Assembly (NCBI RefSeq): GCF_051622035.1
Contig: NC_135361.1
Coordinates: 8,313,001 to 8,377,000 of the forward strand
Source: Arctopsyche grandis
Lineage: Eukaryota > Arthropoda > Insecta > Trichoptera > Hydropsychidae
Length of the DNA: 64,000 nucleotides
Direction of reading: 5' to 3'
The translations under genes were made by a program, and so were the position numbers. Each line of letters begins with the position of its first letter. The stretch's first letter is position 1. Under the pieces are notes generated by a model, which saw only the letters and a program-made list of their open reading frames with translations, made no database searches and was not told the origin of the DNA. Positions 32,045 through 45,084 of this stretch are shown one piece after another.

Positions 32045-32495
32045 TGGGAATTAATATTATGTATTAGATGTATTATGAGCATTTATAAGAATTGTAAATA
32101 GGTTTCTGAGTTATTTTTACTGGTAATTGGATTATTCGTCACATTGCGGTGGTCACAAAGATAATTTTTGCCATGAAAATCGCGAATACACAATATCTGG
32201 CACTCAAGTTCTTGTTAGTATGATAGTTATCGTTAGTATGATGGACTTTTCGGCTGCCAGATGTTCCGTTATAGAGATTTTAGTGACCTTGTGACGAGTC
32301 CTTTGTGACCAGTAATCACCGAACCTTTTTTCCTATTATGCTTTACATTAACATAAGAATAATATAATACTATGATTACTAACAAAATTAAATTAAAATT
32401 GTAAAATAGAAAATGACCAGTAGATCAATAGCTATTAAAATAGATATAAGATGTATTGTGAATATGATTTAGTAATAATAAAAAGCATTTAAATA
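32045..32495 (+). mobile_element. Jockey-like LINE, truncated 3' end copy 3
   Basis: Starts with TTAATATTATGTATTAGATG of the shared 3' UTR and ends GTAATAATAAAAAGCATTTA. About 210 bp of unrelated sequence (32115-32328) splits it between AAATAGGTTTCTGAG and TTTTCCTATTATGC, positions that are adjacent in the other copies. Confidence 0.75.
32115..32328. mobile_element. small insertion within the LINE tail, MITE candidate
   Basis: Unrelated insert inside LINE copy 3. The two ends carry loosely inverted motifs: GGTAATTGG...GTGGTCACAAAG at the left and CTTTGTGACCAGTAATCACC at the right, with CGTCAC/GTGACG nearby. It has no ORF. The insertion boundaries come from comparison with the uninterrupted copies. 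Confidence 0.5.
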
Positions 32496-33783
32496 TCAAA
32501 TGGGAAGAAATATCTTTCCACCATAACAATAATTAATTTATGACATACCTATATTTTTATACGACTATTTTTGGAGTTTTTGAATTGAAAATAGAATGTG
32601 ACATTTTCACTGGTTGAAAGCATTGCCTGTTGAAGTTCAAAATCAAATCAGCACAACGAACGATATACCAAAAGCACACTTTTCCTTACTGCAAGGAGAG
32701 TGTCGCTTTGCGGAAATTTCCACCAGACAGATCTGATAAAACATTCAGAGCGCACCGATGCATCGGTAGGTTTGTCCTCGGAGCGAAATCGATTTGCGAA
32801 TCGAGTATTGTGCAAATTCGACTGTATAAATTTCCAAATTTCCAGTGCATCATACCCGGTGGTGATGCATTGTGTTTCAGTTTGTGCAGTTGTATGCATG
32901 CATGTAGTATGTGGTCGTTGTATACAATTCATGGCTTACGGAGCGAAAGGTTTTAGCGCGGCTACCACATTCTGTGCATTCTGGTCTTAGACACCCTGAT
33001 ATACGGCCTTGCCCGGTTAAATGGTGCACGGACATGCTTCATGAATAAATGCGAAATACACAGCCGGTAAATATTGTGAATGTCTGTAATGTTGTTGCGA
33101 GTTGTGGTGCTTAACAAACGCAATGAATATTTATTATATGAACAATGAGCCAGACTTGTACGCTTAGCTCTATGTACTATGAAATTATTTGAATGTATCA
33201 TATGTACGTACGAGAAGTTGAGATACCTGACGACTTTTGAAATTAAAAGTATATAAAATGAGTTTTATAGTTGGAAAATAATATCAAAAGGCAGCTTAAG
33301 CAGTGGATTTGCAATGTAGATTTAAGCTGTGAATAAACTTAGGGTTTATTTTTAACTACAGTTCAATGATTTATATTTACGATTTTTTAAAGACTGCAAA
33401 ACTATTTATGAAAAATGGTAATTTCGGCATTTAAAGTGCTTTCACTTTTGTCTTTTTCTGAAGAAAATACGTTGAATATGGAATACGTTGTAGTCTACGG
33501 TCAGAATTAATTTTTGAATATTATACCAAATTTGGTGGTTCTTAATCTAATATATAATTTCGAAAGAGACTTATATATAAGTATGTAAATAAATATGTAA
33601 TATTGGTAGGTATCTTTTGAAGAAGTTAAAGATGTTGAAATTTCTATGACGATTCGATTTTTTTTTCGATTCAAATGAATATTTACTATTATATTCGCCA
33701 TGTTTAAGCTGTTTATATTACAAATACTGAGCGAAGCCGGCTAAAACAAATAATATATGATAAAGAAACAAATTCAAGTTGAA
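32496..33783. other. intron, unique sequence
   Basis: 32630-33010 is high-complexity with overlapping open frames on both strands, none resembling a known protein. The rest is AT-rich. Confidence 0.35.
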
Positions 33784-33900
33784 GTTGACGTATTATTTAT
33801 TTATTTATAATAATAATAACAATAAAATGACCAGTGTGACCTGACAGGTTGCCCCAAAGCGTCACAAAAGAAAGAAAATAACAAAATAAAAACATTATGT
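33784..33900 (-). mobile_element. isolated 3' tail of the TGTGAC-stem LINE family
   Basis: Minus-strand sequence TTTGTGACGCTTTGGGGCAA then CCTGTCAGGTCACACTGGTC and an ATT-rich run matches the tail of the LINE at 55.4 kb. The hairpin spans 33835-33866. The end carries AATAATAATA and AAATAAATA repeats (33791-33830), as in a LINE or SINE terminus. Confidence 0.65.
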
Positions 33901-34074
33901 ATAAACTATATACGTTTTACCGATTAAAAAAAATCTTTGTGCTAATTTTATTAAAGGAAAGTGCTACTATGTTCATATATTCAAAGCTTTTAATTTACCT
34001 TTTGGTTTTTTTGAATGAGTACGTAGTGAAATTTAATTAAATTAAATTTTTACATAGATATATACCAGGAAGGC

Positions 34075-34478
34075 TTGACAAGAAGACCCCAATGCGCCTT
34101 CCTGGACAATTTATTATAAACAATGTAGCATTTTATTATTACATAAATCACTCTATTCCAGAAGTTGAAGAACACGAAATAACAATTAATTGATCAATCA
34201 CAGAATTAATCCATTGAGACATCTATGGATTTAGATTTTGTACATAATTTTTACAAATTGTACACACAATAAATACAGAAGATTTGTGACAACAAGAAAG
34301 ATGATTTTTTTGCCAATTTTGAGGAACCGTTTCAACAATGATCAGAAAAATTGGCAAACTCTGATAAGAAACGATCGATTTGTAGTCAAAAATACCAGCA
34401 GTATGGCAGATCGAACCCACTGATCACTTGGTGCTAAACATACACGCTACCATTAAGCCATACTGATGGCTATATAAA
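34075..34478 (-). mobile_element. tRNA-derived SINE, near full-length copy
   Basis: Minus strand. The head at the high-coordinate end has A box TGGCTTAATGG and B-box-like GGTTCGATC; the central domain has CGATCGTTTCTTATCAGAGT; the 3' hairpin is at 34075-34105 with a shortened stem region. Internal deletions are small. Confidence 0.78.
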
Positions 34479-36383
34479 AAGCTGGACTAATTAAAATACT
34501 AAATGATTAGAATACTTAGATAATAACCACTAGACTAATTAGACTAAACCTAAACGCATAAAAGCACGAAAAAAAATATTTTTAAATTTTAAAATTTGTT
34601 TTAAAAGTATTTAAAAGCAATAATGGAATATAGGAGATAAAATAATTATAAATAACCAGAGGAAAAACCAAGGAAAAAAATAGATGAAAACTGTCACGTA
34701 GGAAAGAACTGTTGTTTTTTTCTAAAAAATTCTCAAAAAAAAAATCTTAAAAGACGGTAGTTAAAGATTATAGATAAACCATCGGCTTTAAAATACGAAT
34801 TATAAGTATTTAAATGCAATAAAATCACAATCGATATGAAATAAAAACAACTAACTATTGATTCCAATATTCCCTTTGAGCACAGCAACACTAGGCTTTA
34901 AGATAAAATTTGAGACTAAAAATTGCACATTTTTTTAAACGCTCATATTTATATGTGTTTCTTTTCGAGAATAGTTTTTCAAGAATTTCTCGAGAAAAAT
35001 TCCAAGCCGAGAATTCTCTTTTGTCGAGAAATTCGCCTACTTCTCTGGATTTTTAAAATAAAATCGCATAAACGAAAGTGAACCAACAAAATCATTATCA
35101 TATTCGAATTTCGTGGGTTAAATGTAGTAAATATTGATTAGCTCCGCGCTGTTAACTAAAAAATGTGATTTTATTTTCAGTGTTTTATACAAATAATAAT
35201 AAAAAGATTGTTGTTTCTGAAAATAAGTATTTAAGAAGTTATAAGAGCCGCAAATTTTCTGACTGATATTATTATTTATGTTTATACAGACTCATACAAA
35301 TTGTACAGCATTTTTCGCATTATATTTTTTATATCTTTATATTCACAATCGAATTTTCCCGTCCAAGTTAAACGATTTAATTTCAAGTACCTTGCATATT
35401 GACCAAATACGAACAGCTTAAATTTAAAAACGAATTAAATAGATTCCCCATCTCTCCACGGCGAGTTTTGTCTCGTCTACAGGGTGAACGAACACACTTT
35501 TCTTTTCATTTTTCGCAAGAAGTTCAAAATCGACGAACGGCAAATACGCTTAGGCTCGCTCGAATTCACAATCGCATTGACTCTGCGTTAATAAATTGAA
35601 CGAGTCACATCAACTGGAAAAGCTACTTAGTTGAGCTTTCGCGCTTTTCCAGTATCTCTGCGTCTGTCGGACGAAAGTTGCCGTTATAGTGTGTGTATAC
35701 ATATATGTGCACACACACACACAAAGACAGACTGAAATACCACCCTTTGTTTATTCAAGTACTAGTGTCTGAATGTGCACTTGATAAAATGATTTGAATC
35801 TTATTATCACAGCGTCTCAACTCCTCTCAATACAAATTCCTTTGATTTTATACATGTACATTTGCTTTCGTGAGATGGGTTTGGGTTTGATGTGTGCAAT
35901 TCTGTATTAGCTATATTTAATATGAAAATACATATACGTATATATGTACATATGTGTATATTAAACTACCGGCAATTGTGTCGAAAACACAGGTTACGGA
36001 TTTAACGCGATCGTTGAGCCCAGCCGCCGAAAGCGTATCAAATATTTACGATCCTCTAAAATGTGCAAGTTAGCCGATGGCGTGCATTTTATACGAAAAT
36101 TGTTTCAATTTTGCACTGTCGTAAGTTACATCGAATGATTACAATTCAGAAAATAAACATAAATAAATCAAACAATGGATATATACAAACCATATACATA
36201 TGTACATGTATTTCACATTTTTTTTAGTGGTTTATGACATTTATGGTAGTAAGATTTTTTAAATGCATTTTTAAATCAATTACCTGCAATGACTTTTGTC
36301 ATTGGATATTAGCTTTTAGTGCTAAAAAGAACACCAATACAAAGCTTTTTTTATGAAAATTATTTTATTTTATTATGATATTG
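34479..36383. other. intron, unique sequence
   Basis: 34960-35060 has several TCGAGAA/TTCTCGA motifs in both orientations. 35400-36150 is GC-richer, with CACACACACACAC at about 35710. No gene recognised. Confidence 0.35.
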
Positions 36384-36667
36384 TAGCATAGAGGTGGGTT
36401 CAGGATCCAAATTAAAGGCCAAAGTCACTTCACAGCATATATTCAACGATCACAGAGATCCACATCTAATCACTGCTTATTGAAGAAAATATTTTGATCT
36501 ACCGTGTGTACCTCCTTATAAAAGACAAGTTGCCCAGCACAGCTTTCCCGATCCATTAATGTATCTATTGTCTAGGGCCTAGACTCTAGGCATTTAAATG
36601 TCTATTGTTTACGCACGCACTCGCCCCGGTTTGTGAGAACTCCAGCGTATCCTTTGTGCGGGCACTT
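36384..36667 (-). repeat. dispersed repeat family C, copy 2
   Basis: Inverted copy: the minus strand reads AAGTGCCCGCACAAAGGATA, ATTAATGGATCGGGAAAGCT, GCAACTTGTCTTTTATAAGG and GGATCCTGAACCCACCTCTA. It is immediately followed by repeat family B. Confidence 0.5.
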
Positions 36668-36984
36668 ACTGAGTCCCGTTTGCCTAATCCGGGGTCTATA
36701 TTGTTCACCCACGAATGCACTTAGATAGTGAATACTCTCTCTCTCGTGCTACCACGTTACAGTATAATTCAAGTTCCAGAATTTTGTGTTTTGTCACTTA
36801 ATTTAGAGCAGTCTTATTCTTCAATGCGAAGTGCATTTAGTAATTTCACTCCGCTGATGTCACTGCAGGCTTGCCCGGCAGCAAACTTAAATATGTTCTT
36901 GTCGATACCCTCATTCCTGAGAATCGCGACTTCTATTAGTCTTTCAATGAGGAGTGTGGACGTTCCAGAACATCTCTCTCCAAC

Positions 36985-37275
36985 AATTTATATGAGATGA
37001 GAATAAATGAGAGTGAAAAAAGTAACTTTTTTAAAACTTTTTACCTGTTTAACCTGTAAATTGTGAAGGGGTGGTAGACAGACGTGTTTGACACAAGATT
37101 CCAATTTCATTTTTAATGAGTTGGTTGACATTAACTTATGTATATACTTCAATGTTAGCTTATCGGTAAGATATAAAAGCGAACTGAAGAGTGGAAGTGA
37201 TTCAAAATCAGATCAAAACTTTTAATGGGCAGGAATGTCACTGAACTAACAGAGTGAAGCTAGTAAAATAACTTA
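36985..37275 (+). repeat. dispersed repeat family B, copy 2
   Basis: AATAAATGAGAGTGAAAAAA, TTTTAATGAGTTGGTTGACA, CTTCAATGTTAGC and ATTCAAAATCAGATCAAAAC match copy 1 in order. Confidence 0.55.
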
Positions 37276-37967
37276 TAATGAGTATTAGTTTCTTTGTGGT
37301 ACATTTTTTACACGGAACACTGTATTGAACACTGAACGCTGTATTAGAAAAATATAAATACATAGAAGGTTTAAATAATAATATTTTTTTGGCAGTGTAG
37401 ATGTTTTATTCATGTATTTATTTATTTATTTATTTATTTGGAAAATTTACAGTTTATTAAGTTACATAGTTTGTTAGTAAAAAAATACAATTATTTATAT
37501 TTTATATATTGGGCTATAGTGAGATTATGAGTAGCCCCGATTCGTGGCTATGACATGGAATTAAAATTGATTCGTATTAGAGCTTTCAGTGAGAGATAAA
37601 TGTCGAGTTTTTGAAGGATGAGTGAAAAGAAGAAGGGATGAAAAAAATAGAAGTACAGTTAATTTTATTGGACCAAAGTACACTTTTTTGGATGAAAATA
37701 AGAAAACTACAAGGAAAAGCGTAGTACATTGAATGAATGATATCCTTATTAGAGCGATCTTTACTTTGTCGAAAAGTTTTGATTTATTTTTTATACGTAA
37801 GTACTTATGTAATATAGCATAATTTTTTTAATTTTATTTTAACATATGTATGTATATACATATTATACCACCCCAATCCTTAATATGTCTGACTTTTTTT
37901 TACATCTGAACAATATTTTATATTTTATTTTATTTTATACATATGTACATATGTATGTGTCTAAATA
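37276..37967. other. intron, AT-rich
   Basis: Contains the (TTTA)n tract and CATATGTACATATGTATG runs; nothing else recognised. Confidence 0.4.
37412..37440. repeat. (TTTA)n microsatellite
   Basis: About six TATT/TTTA units. Could be the reversed tail of a minus-strand LINE, but no coding remnant follows. Confidence 0.75.
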
Positions 37968-38374
37968 CCAGGAAGGCCGCACAGATAAACTATGTAAATG
38001 CTTAAGGTCAATTACAAACACCAAAAAGCAATCATTACATTTTTAAAGTATCATAGAGACATCTATGGACAAATTTGTGAGAAATACATACAGTATACAG
38101 AGTCGGTAGCATATTTATATAATAATCAAAAAATTCGAGATGCTATAAATTTGAATTTGATATTGAACGAGAAACAGGATAGGTTGCCAATTTGTTGGGA
38201 CCGTTTCAACAATGGAATCAGACAAATTGGCAAACTCTGATAGGAAACAATCGACCTTGAGTCACATACATACATATATCCAATGCCTGGTCAGTAACAC
38301 CGGACCAGGGAATGAACCCATGACTTCTCTGTTGAAAGCAAACCAATGAGATATAATGCTGGGTAATATATAAT
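37968..38374 (-). mobile_element. tRNA-derived SINE, near full-length copy abutting a foldback element
   Basis: Minus strand copy with central domain (AACAATCGACC / GATAGGAAAC), an intact TTGCCAATTT...AAATTGGCAA inverted pair and CATAGAGACATCTATGG body motif. Its tail hairpin has lost the inner half (CCAGGAAGGCCGCACAG). The foldback element at 38375 begins immediately beyond its tRNA-like head. Confidence 0.75.
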
Positions 38375-38766
38375 GGGTCTACGTGACGAGCCAGAATGTT
38401 AAATTACAGAAAACACAAATATCGGAAGGCAAAGATCTAAAATCGAAAGATCTTAAGTCGAAAGATCAAAAAAAAGGGTGCATGGTAAACAGTACATACT
38501 CACTTAATTTGCGCGAGCAGGGTACAACAGGAACAAGAGAAACAGGCTTTTCCTCCCGTATTCTGCGCGCGCACATTAATACGGGAGGAAAAGCCTGTTC
38601 CTTTTGTTCCTGTTGTATCCTGCTCACGCAAATTAAGTGAGTATGTACCGTTTACCATGCACTCTTTTTTTTTGATCTTTCGACTTAAGATCTTTCGATT
38701 TTCGATCTTTGCCTTCCGATATTTGTGTTTTCTGTAATTTAACATTCTGGCTCGTCACGGAGACCG
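38375..38766. mobile_element. Mutator-like foldback element, second copy
   Basis: Same termini and arms as the copy at 51298, about 187 bp per arm around a loop with CTGCGCGCGCACATT near 38570. Arm sequences include CAAATATCGGAAGGCAAAGA and AGCCTGTTCC. A clean target duplication is not visible here. It abuts the head of a minus-strand SINE. Confidence 0.78.
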
Positions 38767-40582
38767 ATTAAAAAAATGCGATCTTAATTATTATATTCAA
38801 AGAAAAACGACCGCAAATTAGTCTTTTTTTTACTTCATTGCTCAACTACAGCTTCTATAGTTTCAATAAACACCAAACACATATAATATTTTTAGCAAAC
38901 TAAAGTTCTAAGAGTATTGAAATATTCACAATCTCAGTAGTGGTCTTTTGAAAAAGCGTACTTTAAACAGTGCTACAGCACGAGACGAAGACATTTGAGT
39001 GCAATTTCAAATCATGGGTGTTGTGTGAACTATGCACTTCATGAACTCGACGACAAAGACTCGTTCAACAGATCTCTCTTTTTATACTACTCTAGTAGAA
39101 AGTTTTCTTTATTTTTATACACAGTATATGACTCCGAAACAAAACTCTGAATACTTTTATGAGAGATCTTTTGTCGAGCTTTCACCTGCACGTTTCTACA
39201 TCGCAAAGCTTCAATACGGTGTAATACACTAAGCGGAAAAAAATACACACACACAATGTTCACCGAGAAATGGGATTTTCGCAATTCCACTTATAGAATA
39301 ATCTCAGTCGTCCGTTGTCGGCTTACAAGACGTTGCTATTTCTTACATTCAACCCTTTCGCCGGTCGTCGACGGGTTAAGCGTTCCCTTGAAGCGGAAAA
39401 GCCAAATCTGCGCGGAAGGCAAAAACTTTCCATTTTCACCGGAGAGAAGTGGTCCAGAGTTGTGAATAGATTCCATCGGACAGGTAAAAGGGATTCCTTT
39501 CAGCGTCGCCACCAGCAAAAAGAGAGTTGGAAAATAACATCTAAATATGTTTTAAAGGTCGACGATATTTAACTGGGGGGAGGATTTGGGGTGGGAAAGT
39601 AGGGGAGGTATATATGTAGGTGCGAAAGCAACGCCCACTCACACAAATGGTACATTTTGAAATTCATTCGCGTATCTCTCCAAAAGGTACGTGGGTACCT
39701 TTGGGTTGTTAATGAAATAGATTCAGTCGGCCCTTCACTTTGGTATCGAATTAAAATTTCTGAAACTCGTGATCTCAATACTCATATGTAGACACGTCCT
39801 GTCAAATAATTGGAAAACCTTTTTAATATTGAATTTCGGTGACAAATTATACCTTGAATATTTCAAATTTGACAGTTAACATCAACATGGATACAAATAT
39901 GAAAAGGCTTTTGATTAATTGTCGTAATAAGTTGTCATTTCGAAATTGTTTTATATTTCAAATGTATCATTATAGTGCTTTGTCTGACAAAAACACGATC
40001 TGTAAGTCGTTAGATTTAAGTGCAGACTCTATGAAATTTCTATCTGTTTCTGAGAAGTAGAGATAAAAGATAAATCACTTATTCAGAAATATTCTGTAAA
40101 TGTTGGAAGCAGTACTGAAAGGTTGATTTCCGAAGAAAATGTAATCTCAGACTTGTTTGAGACTCATCTTGGGAATACAACTCTACCGATAGTGAAATTT
40201 GATTTGGGTATTATTTCGAACCTTTGAAACTTTTGGTTTGAGACATAAGATAAATAAAACTAAAATAGATTTGTGTGAGAATCCGATTTAAACTATCTAT
40301 CTTACTAATTATAAATTATAAATTGGCCGGCATTTAATCGGTCAGTAACTTTAAATGTTTTCAATCGGTAAATATACGTTTATGTACATACATATATAAT
40401 AAATGCTCACTAAATAAAATAATATTCATTAGTAGAAAAATGATAAGTTTTTTTTGATAGATTCGACATTTGACATTCAAAGTTCTATTGCGCAATTACA
40501 TACACTTTGAAACCAAAAACTAATCATTGATTATCTAATTTTATAAAATGGACATTTTGTTGAGATTGATAAAAGTATTTTC
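38767..40582. other. intron, unique sequence with GC-richer stretch 39200-39800
   Basis: High-complexity island (CCCTTTCGCCGGTCGTCGAC, GAGGATTTGGGGTGGGAAAG) with no recognisable protein; AT-rich after 39800. Confidence 0.35.
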
Positions 40583-41156
40583 CAGGGTTGTGGAGTAAGA
40601 CCAAAATTTATCGACTTCGGCTTTATTTTATGATTCGACTCCGACTCCAACTTTAACGATTTTAGTAAGATGTATTTTTCTTGTCAACGCATAAGATTAT
40701 TAGTTATCAAATTAATAGCGATTTCCAAAATATAAAAAAAAAAACAAAATACAGAAATTTACGTGTAACCTAATTTATTAAATTATTGGTAATGAAATAG
40801 GTATAAATAAAAAGTAAGTACATTCATAGTATATGTATGTACATATGTGTATGAATTTCATACCCAAACAAATCTATTTAATAAAAAAATTATGAAACCG
40901 AGGAAACATCAGTTTTGGCCAGAACACTCAAAAATATGTGCAGTTCGACGATTTTATTTATAATTTAATTTAAATTCACGAATTTTCTAAAGAAATTATT
41001 AAACTTAAATTTATCAGATTTGCTTCGATTAAATTAGAGACTAAGTAAACGCATACTGAAATACTATTAATAAAAAAATAAGAATAAAAAGGATTCGGAG
41101 TCGGTTGCTTTTTATGACTCCGACTCCACGATTTCGACTCCGAATCCACAGCCCTG
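40583..41156. mobile_element. hAT-like non-autonomous element, second copy
   Basis: Termini CAGGGTTGTGGAGT and, inverted, CAGGGCTGTGGATTCGGAG. Flanking octamers GTATTTTC and ATATTTAC match at 6 of 8 positions, as expected for a decayed hAT target duplication. Inverted relative to the copy at 3267 and lacking its internal insertion. Confidence 0.65.
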
Positions 41157-42929
41157 ATATTTACAGACTATATAAACAAATTCGCATATTCTTACTTAAT
41201 AATTAAATTGAAAAGTAACAGATCAAATAGTTTTTAAAAGCTTATCAAATATGTAGTCACTTTCTTTCTACACACAGACGACAAGAGGATTTTTTAAAAG
41301 CACTCATTTAAATTTAATTAACTTAATAACTAATTAGTTTCCAAGACTAATTTTATGACGAAAGAAAATGAAGATGCATCCTTGAGCACGTTGCAGACGA
41401 TTCGTTTGAGAAAAACTGAGATTAACTGTTTTCCTTAAACATATACATACATAGACGTATTATACGTCTTATATCTAATATATTTTTTTCGTTATTCCCT
41501 TTCCACTTCCCGGATAAAAGGCGAACCTAATGGACGGGAATAACGAATGGCCTTCTGTTCGATTGTCTTACGATATCAACAAGGTTGTGTGTATCGCAAA
41601 CAAATACGTTTCGCTTATAGGTACATCCACTTCATTGTATTACGCATACATATACGACTGTATATTTGTATATAAATATATACATACATATGTACACATA
41701 ATAACACCGTATAAAAAAGGATACGTCTAATAAATAATGGCAAATATTTGTTTCGCATCCAATAAATGCGAGCATTCAATGTTATTGCCCTTATAATCAT
41801 GTACTACATAGTATAATCGGGAGTTTCGTATAAACACATCTACGTACAAATTTTGCGTAACATTATTGATTCACATATAAAAATTAAAATAATATCTATC
41901 AGAGACATGTATGTATAATATATAAAATAATAATATAAAAGAATCGTTTTTATGCGGTACATTTGAAGTCGTAACAAATCATCATTTACTGCGAGTGTAT
42001 GTACATAGAAAATGATGTTCTTGATAAAGCTTCTAATAAATTTCAGCTCTCGACTTATTCTAATCTTATAAAAATTGGATCGGCTCTTAAAGTAGACGTC
42101 TGAAATTCTGACAGTATAAATCTCAAACAAGGCAAAGTCTCGTATAGTAAATTGTATGGATTTTTATGTAAAGCTTGTCCATTTATTTAGAAAACATCTA
42201 AACTAAATCTAACCTGACATGCAAGAAAATGAAATATTTATGCAATCGTAAAAATAACGATCAAAACTACGGCATTTTCCCAATGTGTCTTTAAATTTTG
42301 ACTTGTCGGTATTTTAGCTTATTGTGATTTCGGCTTATCGATATTTCGACTGTCGGGATTAAAGCCGGCAACCATTTTTACGGATATAAAGTAATTACAT
42401 TTTATTAATTACTTTCCTCAGTGTTTACTCTACTTTGTTGGCTTCCATTAAAAGTTAAGCGTCCAAGTAAATACTGACCTGTCAAGGTTGAATCATTCGG
42501 CAAAGAACTAGTAATATATGTATTTCATATTTTATAACATTATGTGTATGTATTTTTGTACCTATACATACCTATACATATCTATTATAAGAATTTCTTT
42601 GAAATTTTACACCTTAGACAAAATGCATCTTCTTATTGTAATACTTATTATAATTATTGAAAATTTGACACATAAAATGATGTTCATAAAAAAAATTCTC
42701 AAGGCAATTCTGACAACTATTAAATGAATGAATCTTTCTGAAATAGCAACTACAATATTTTCATTTCTTAAAGAAATCCTAATTTCTCTACATATGTATA
42801 TATCTATAAGGGAGGGTAAAAATCCTAATTTAAATGAAATGGTTGAATCCTCTTGTATTGGTGTATAAATAAGTATATCTCTCTATTTATTTTTATTTAT
42901 TAATTCATAAAAAATATTCATCGTTGTCC
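41157..42929. other. intron, AT-rich, no gene recognised
   Basis: Includes ACATACATATGTACAC runs near 41690, a CGG.TTATCGATATTTCG repeat tract at 42290-42370 and otherwise nothing distinctive. Confidence 0.4.
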
Positions 42930-43045
42930 AAAAATTTCAACAAACAATTTCCCCATTCACGGGGAAAAAACGCTTCCCCCCACACAAGGGGAGTTTCGAG
43001 CGAAACGGCGACTTTGTATTCTAATTAATCAGTAAAGACTTCAAA
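42930..43045. repeat. short dispersed repeat, second copy
   Basis: Matches the region at 26.3 kb over GAAAC.GCGACTTTG.ATT and nearby bases; contains CCCCATTCACGGGGAA, a small inverted pair. Confidence 0.35.
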
Positions 43046-43311
43046 TAAACTTCAATAGGTGTACATATAATAAGCGTTATTTTTTAAATAGTAATAAAAT
43101 ACTTTGTACAAAATTGAAACAATTCTTTCAATAGAGATAGAGAGACTTTTTGTCGAGATAAATTATTTAAAACTGGGCATTGTTTAAAATCAATGAAATT
43201 TTTTACAATACGTTCCCTCGATACGACGAAGATTTTCGTCTGGATCCATCGATGAAAATTTAAAATTCGCGTTTTTCGCTCTGGCCTAATGTATGTAATT
43301 ATTTTGATTTT

Positions 43312-43645
43312 GATTTTTAAATGCTTTTTATTATTACGTAATTATGTTCACAACACATTTTATATATATTTTAATAGCTACTGATCTACTGATCATATTT
43401 ATGTTAATGTACAGCATAATAGGAAAAAGCTCTCAAAAACCGATTTACAATTCTTATAAATAGTAAATTTTGTAAATATTATTAACTAAAGACACTCCAA
43501 AGTCGACGATCTAAAGCAGATTATGTTAAGGTAATCTGTGTTTATACCTGGGTTGGGTTGACAAGTGTGTTAGTATGGGGATTAGCGATTCTGTCATAGA
43601 ATCTACTGGTTACTTTGTTAGTAATGTCAACATACATACATGGGT
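43312..43645 (-). mobile_element. Jockey-like LINE, truncated 3' end copy 4
   Basis: Minus-strand copy with the C-terminal coding remnant (TTACTAACAAAGTAACCAGT, GATTCTATGACAGAATCGCT), the shared 3' UTR motifs and a terminus in AAAGCATTTAAAAATCAAAA. Its 3' UTR lacks an internal stretch present in copy 1. Confidence 0.75.
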
Positions 43646-44580
43646 GTGTTGTGTTATAAATTATTTTTAGTGATTTGCTTTGTATTATTTGGAGCTTTGT
43701 TTTGTATTATGAATATGAGTGTAGTAAGTTTTATGATATAATTTTGTTTTGGCGCTATATTCTTCTGATATTTATATACATTGTATGTATATCTGGCATC
43801 TGCAACACATCTGTTTTTATCGAAAAACCAAAAAATCAACATCGGATCCAATCTAATTTACACACTAAAATCCGACATGAAATATGACATGCCAGTTCGA
43901 TATAGCAGATTGCAACTTTCAGTGCATGGACTGCACTGCGACACGTTTAATTTTCAATTTCGCCTTCACGCGCAATCAATTCCAACCCAAAAAATCATAT
44001 TTTTGTTCAAAATTTCCACGGAAAACAATCGTAAAATGCACACATCCGGAATATTCATGCATTCTGCTCAGTCTGTCGGCCTCAATTAACGCCGTTTTCG
44101 GTCTCAATGACAAATGGCTGACTAGCTCCATTATTAAGTCGTCGTCGGGTATCGTTTTCGAATTTCCCACCCATTATTTTTGAAACGATAAATCCGCTTC
44201 ACGTACAGAAACGTTCGATAATCGAAATACAATAGTTCCGACGTACAAAAAACGAAAAAAAAAAACAAACCAATCGGAGATTTATTATTTAGACACACAC
44301 TCGACAATACATACGTAAGGCATTCGTAAAGCTACCAAAACATTATCATTCGTAATCATTTCCTTTTTGAGATTTGTTTTATCAAGCAATCGCAACAATG
44401 CTGGAAAATCATCATGTGTGGCTTTACGTATATATGCTTGTGAGTTTGAAATTACTCTTTACAATAAATTTTTACTTTGAAAGACTTGAGAAAGATCTGA
44501 TATTATTAAGACTACCAAAAATAATTAAAACCTGAACCTAATTGAGAGCTGTCATCGCTATTTTATTTACATAGATATAT
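43646..44580. other. intron, unique sequence with high-complexity block 43870-44220
   Basis: The block (CATGGACTGCACTGCGACAC, AGTCGTCGTCGGGTATCGTT) is open on both strands for 65-100 codons, but none of the frames resembles a known protein. It could be conserved non-coding sequence. Confidence 0.35.
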
Positions 44581-44966
44581 ACTAGGAAAGTCTATCAGGT
44601 AAACCCCAATGCACGTTTCTCGCAAATTTCAAACATTGCAGTATCTTTTATTACATAAATCGCTGAATTTCGAGATGCCGAAGAACACGAAATTAATTAT
44701 TGATTAATTAACGAATTAATTCATAGAGACATCTATAGATTTAGACTTGTACATACATTTTTACATATTGTAATTACATAAATCAAATTCAGATATTGGT
44801 GACATAGTATGTTTTTGCCATTTTTATGGAGGATCCGTTTCAACAATGAAATAAGATAAATTGGCAAACTCTGATAAGAAACGATCGACTATTACGAGCT
44901 TTAGTACAGGATCGAACCCTCTCGGTGCTTAACATAAACTCAACCACCGAGCCATACTTATGGTTT
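44581..44966 (-). mobile_element. tRNA-derived SINE, near full-length copy
   Basis: Minus strand. A box TGGCTCGGTGG and B box GGTTCGATCC lie near 44915-44960. The central domain and a degraded tail hairpin (ACTAGGAAAGTCTATCAGGT) are present. This copy has more substitutions than those at 58.9 and 61.6 kb, so it is older. Confidence 0.75.
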
Positions 44967-45084
44967 ATGTAATATGTTAATTACGATTATTTTTCATTAA
45001 CGACTTAGCGGACACAATTAAAATTTCTATCGGGGGCCAAACCTCGCAAAATGGCGAAGTTTTGAAGCGATCGGAAGAGTTTTA

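Noticed and set aside
38383..38745. Two similar frames on opposite strands
   Set aside because: They are the two arms of the foldback element read in both directions, not genes.
43781..44183. Overlapping 100-codon frames on both strands
   Set aside because: Open on both strands with no motif; long frames arise in GC-richer stretches where stop codons are rarer.
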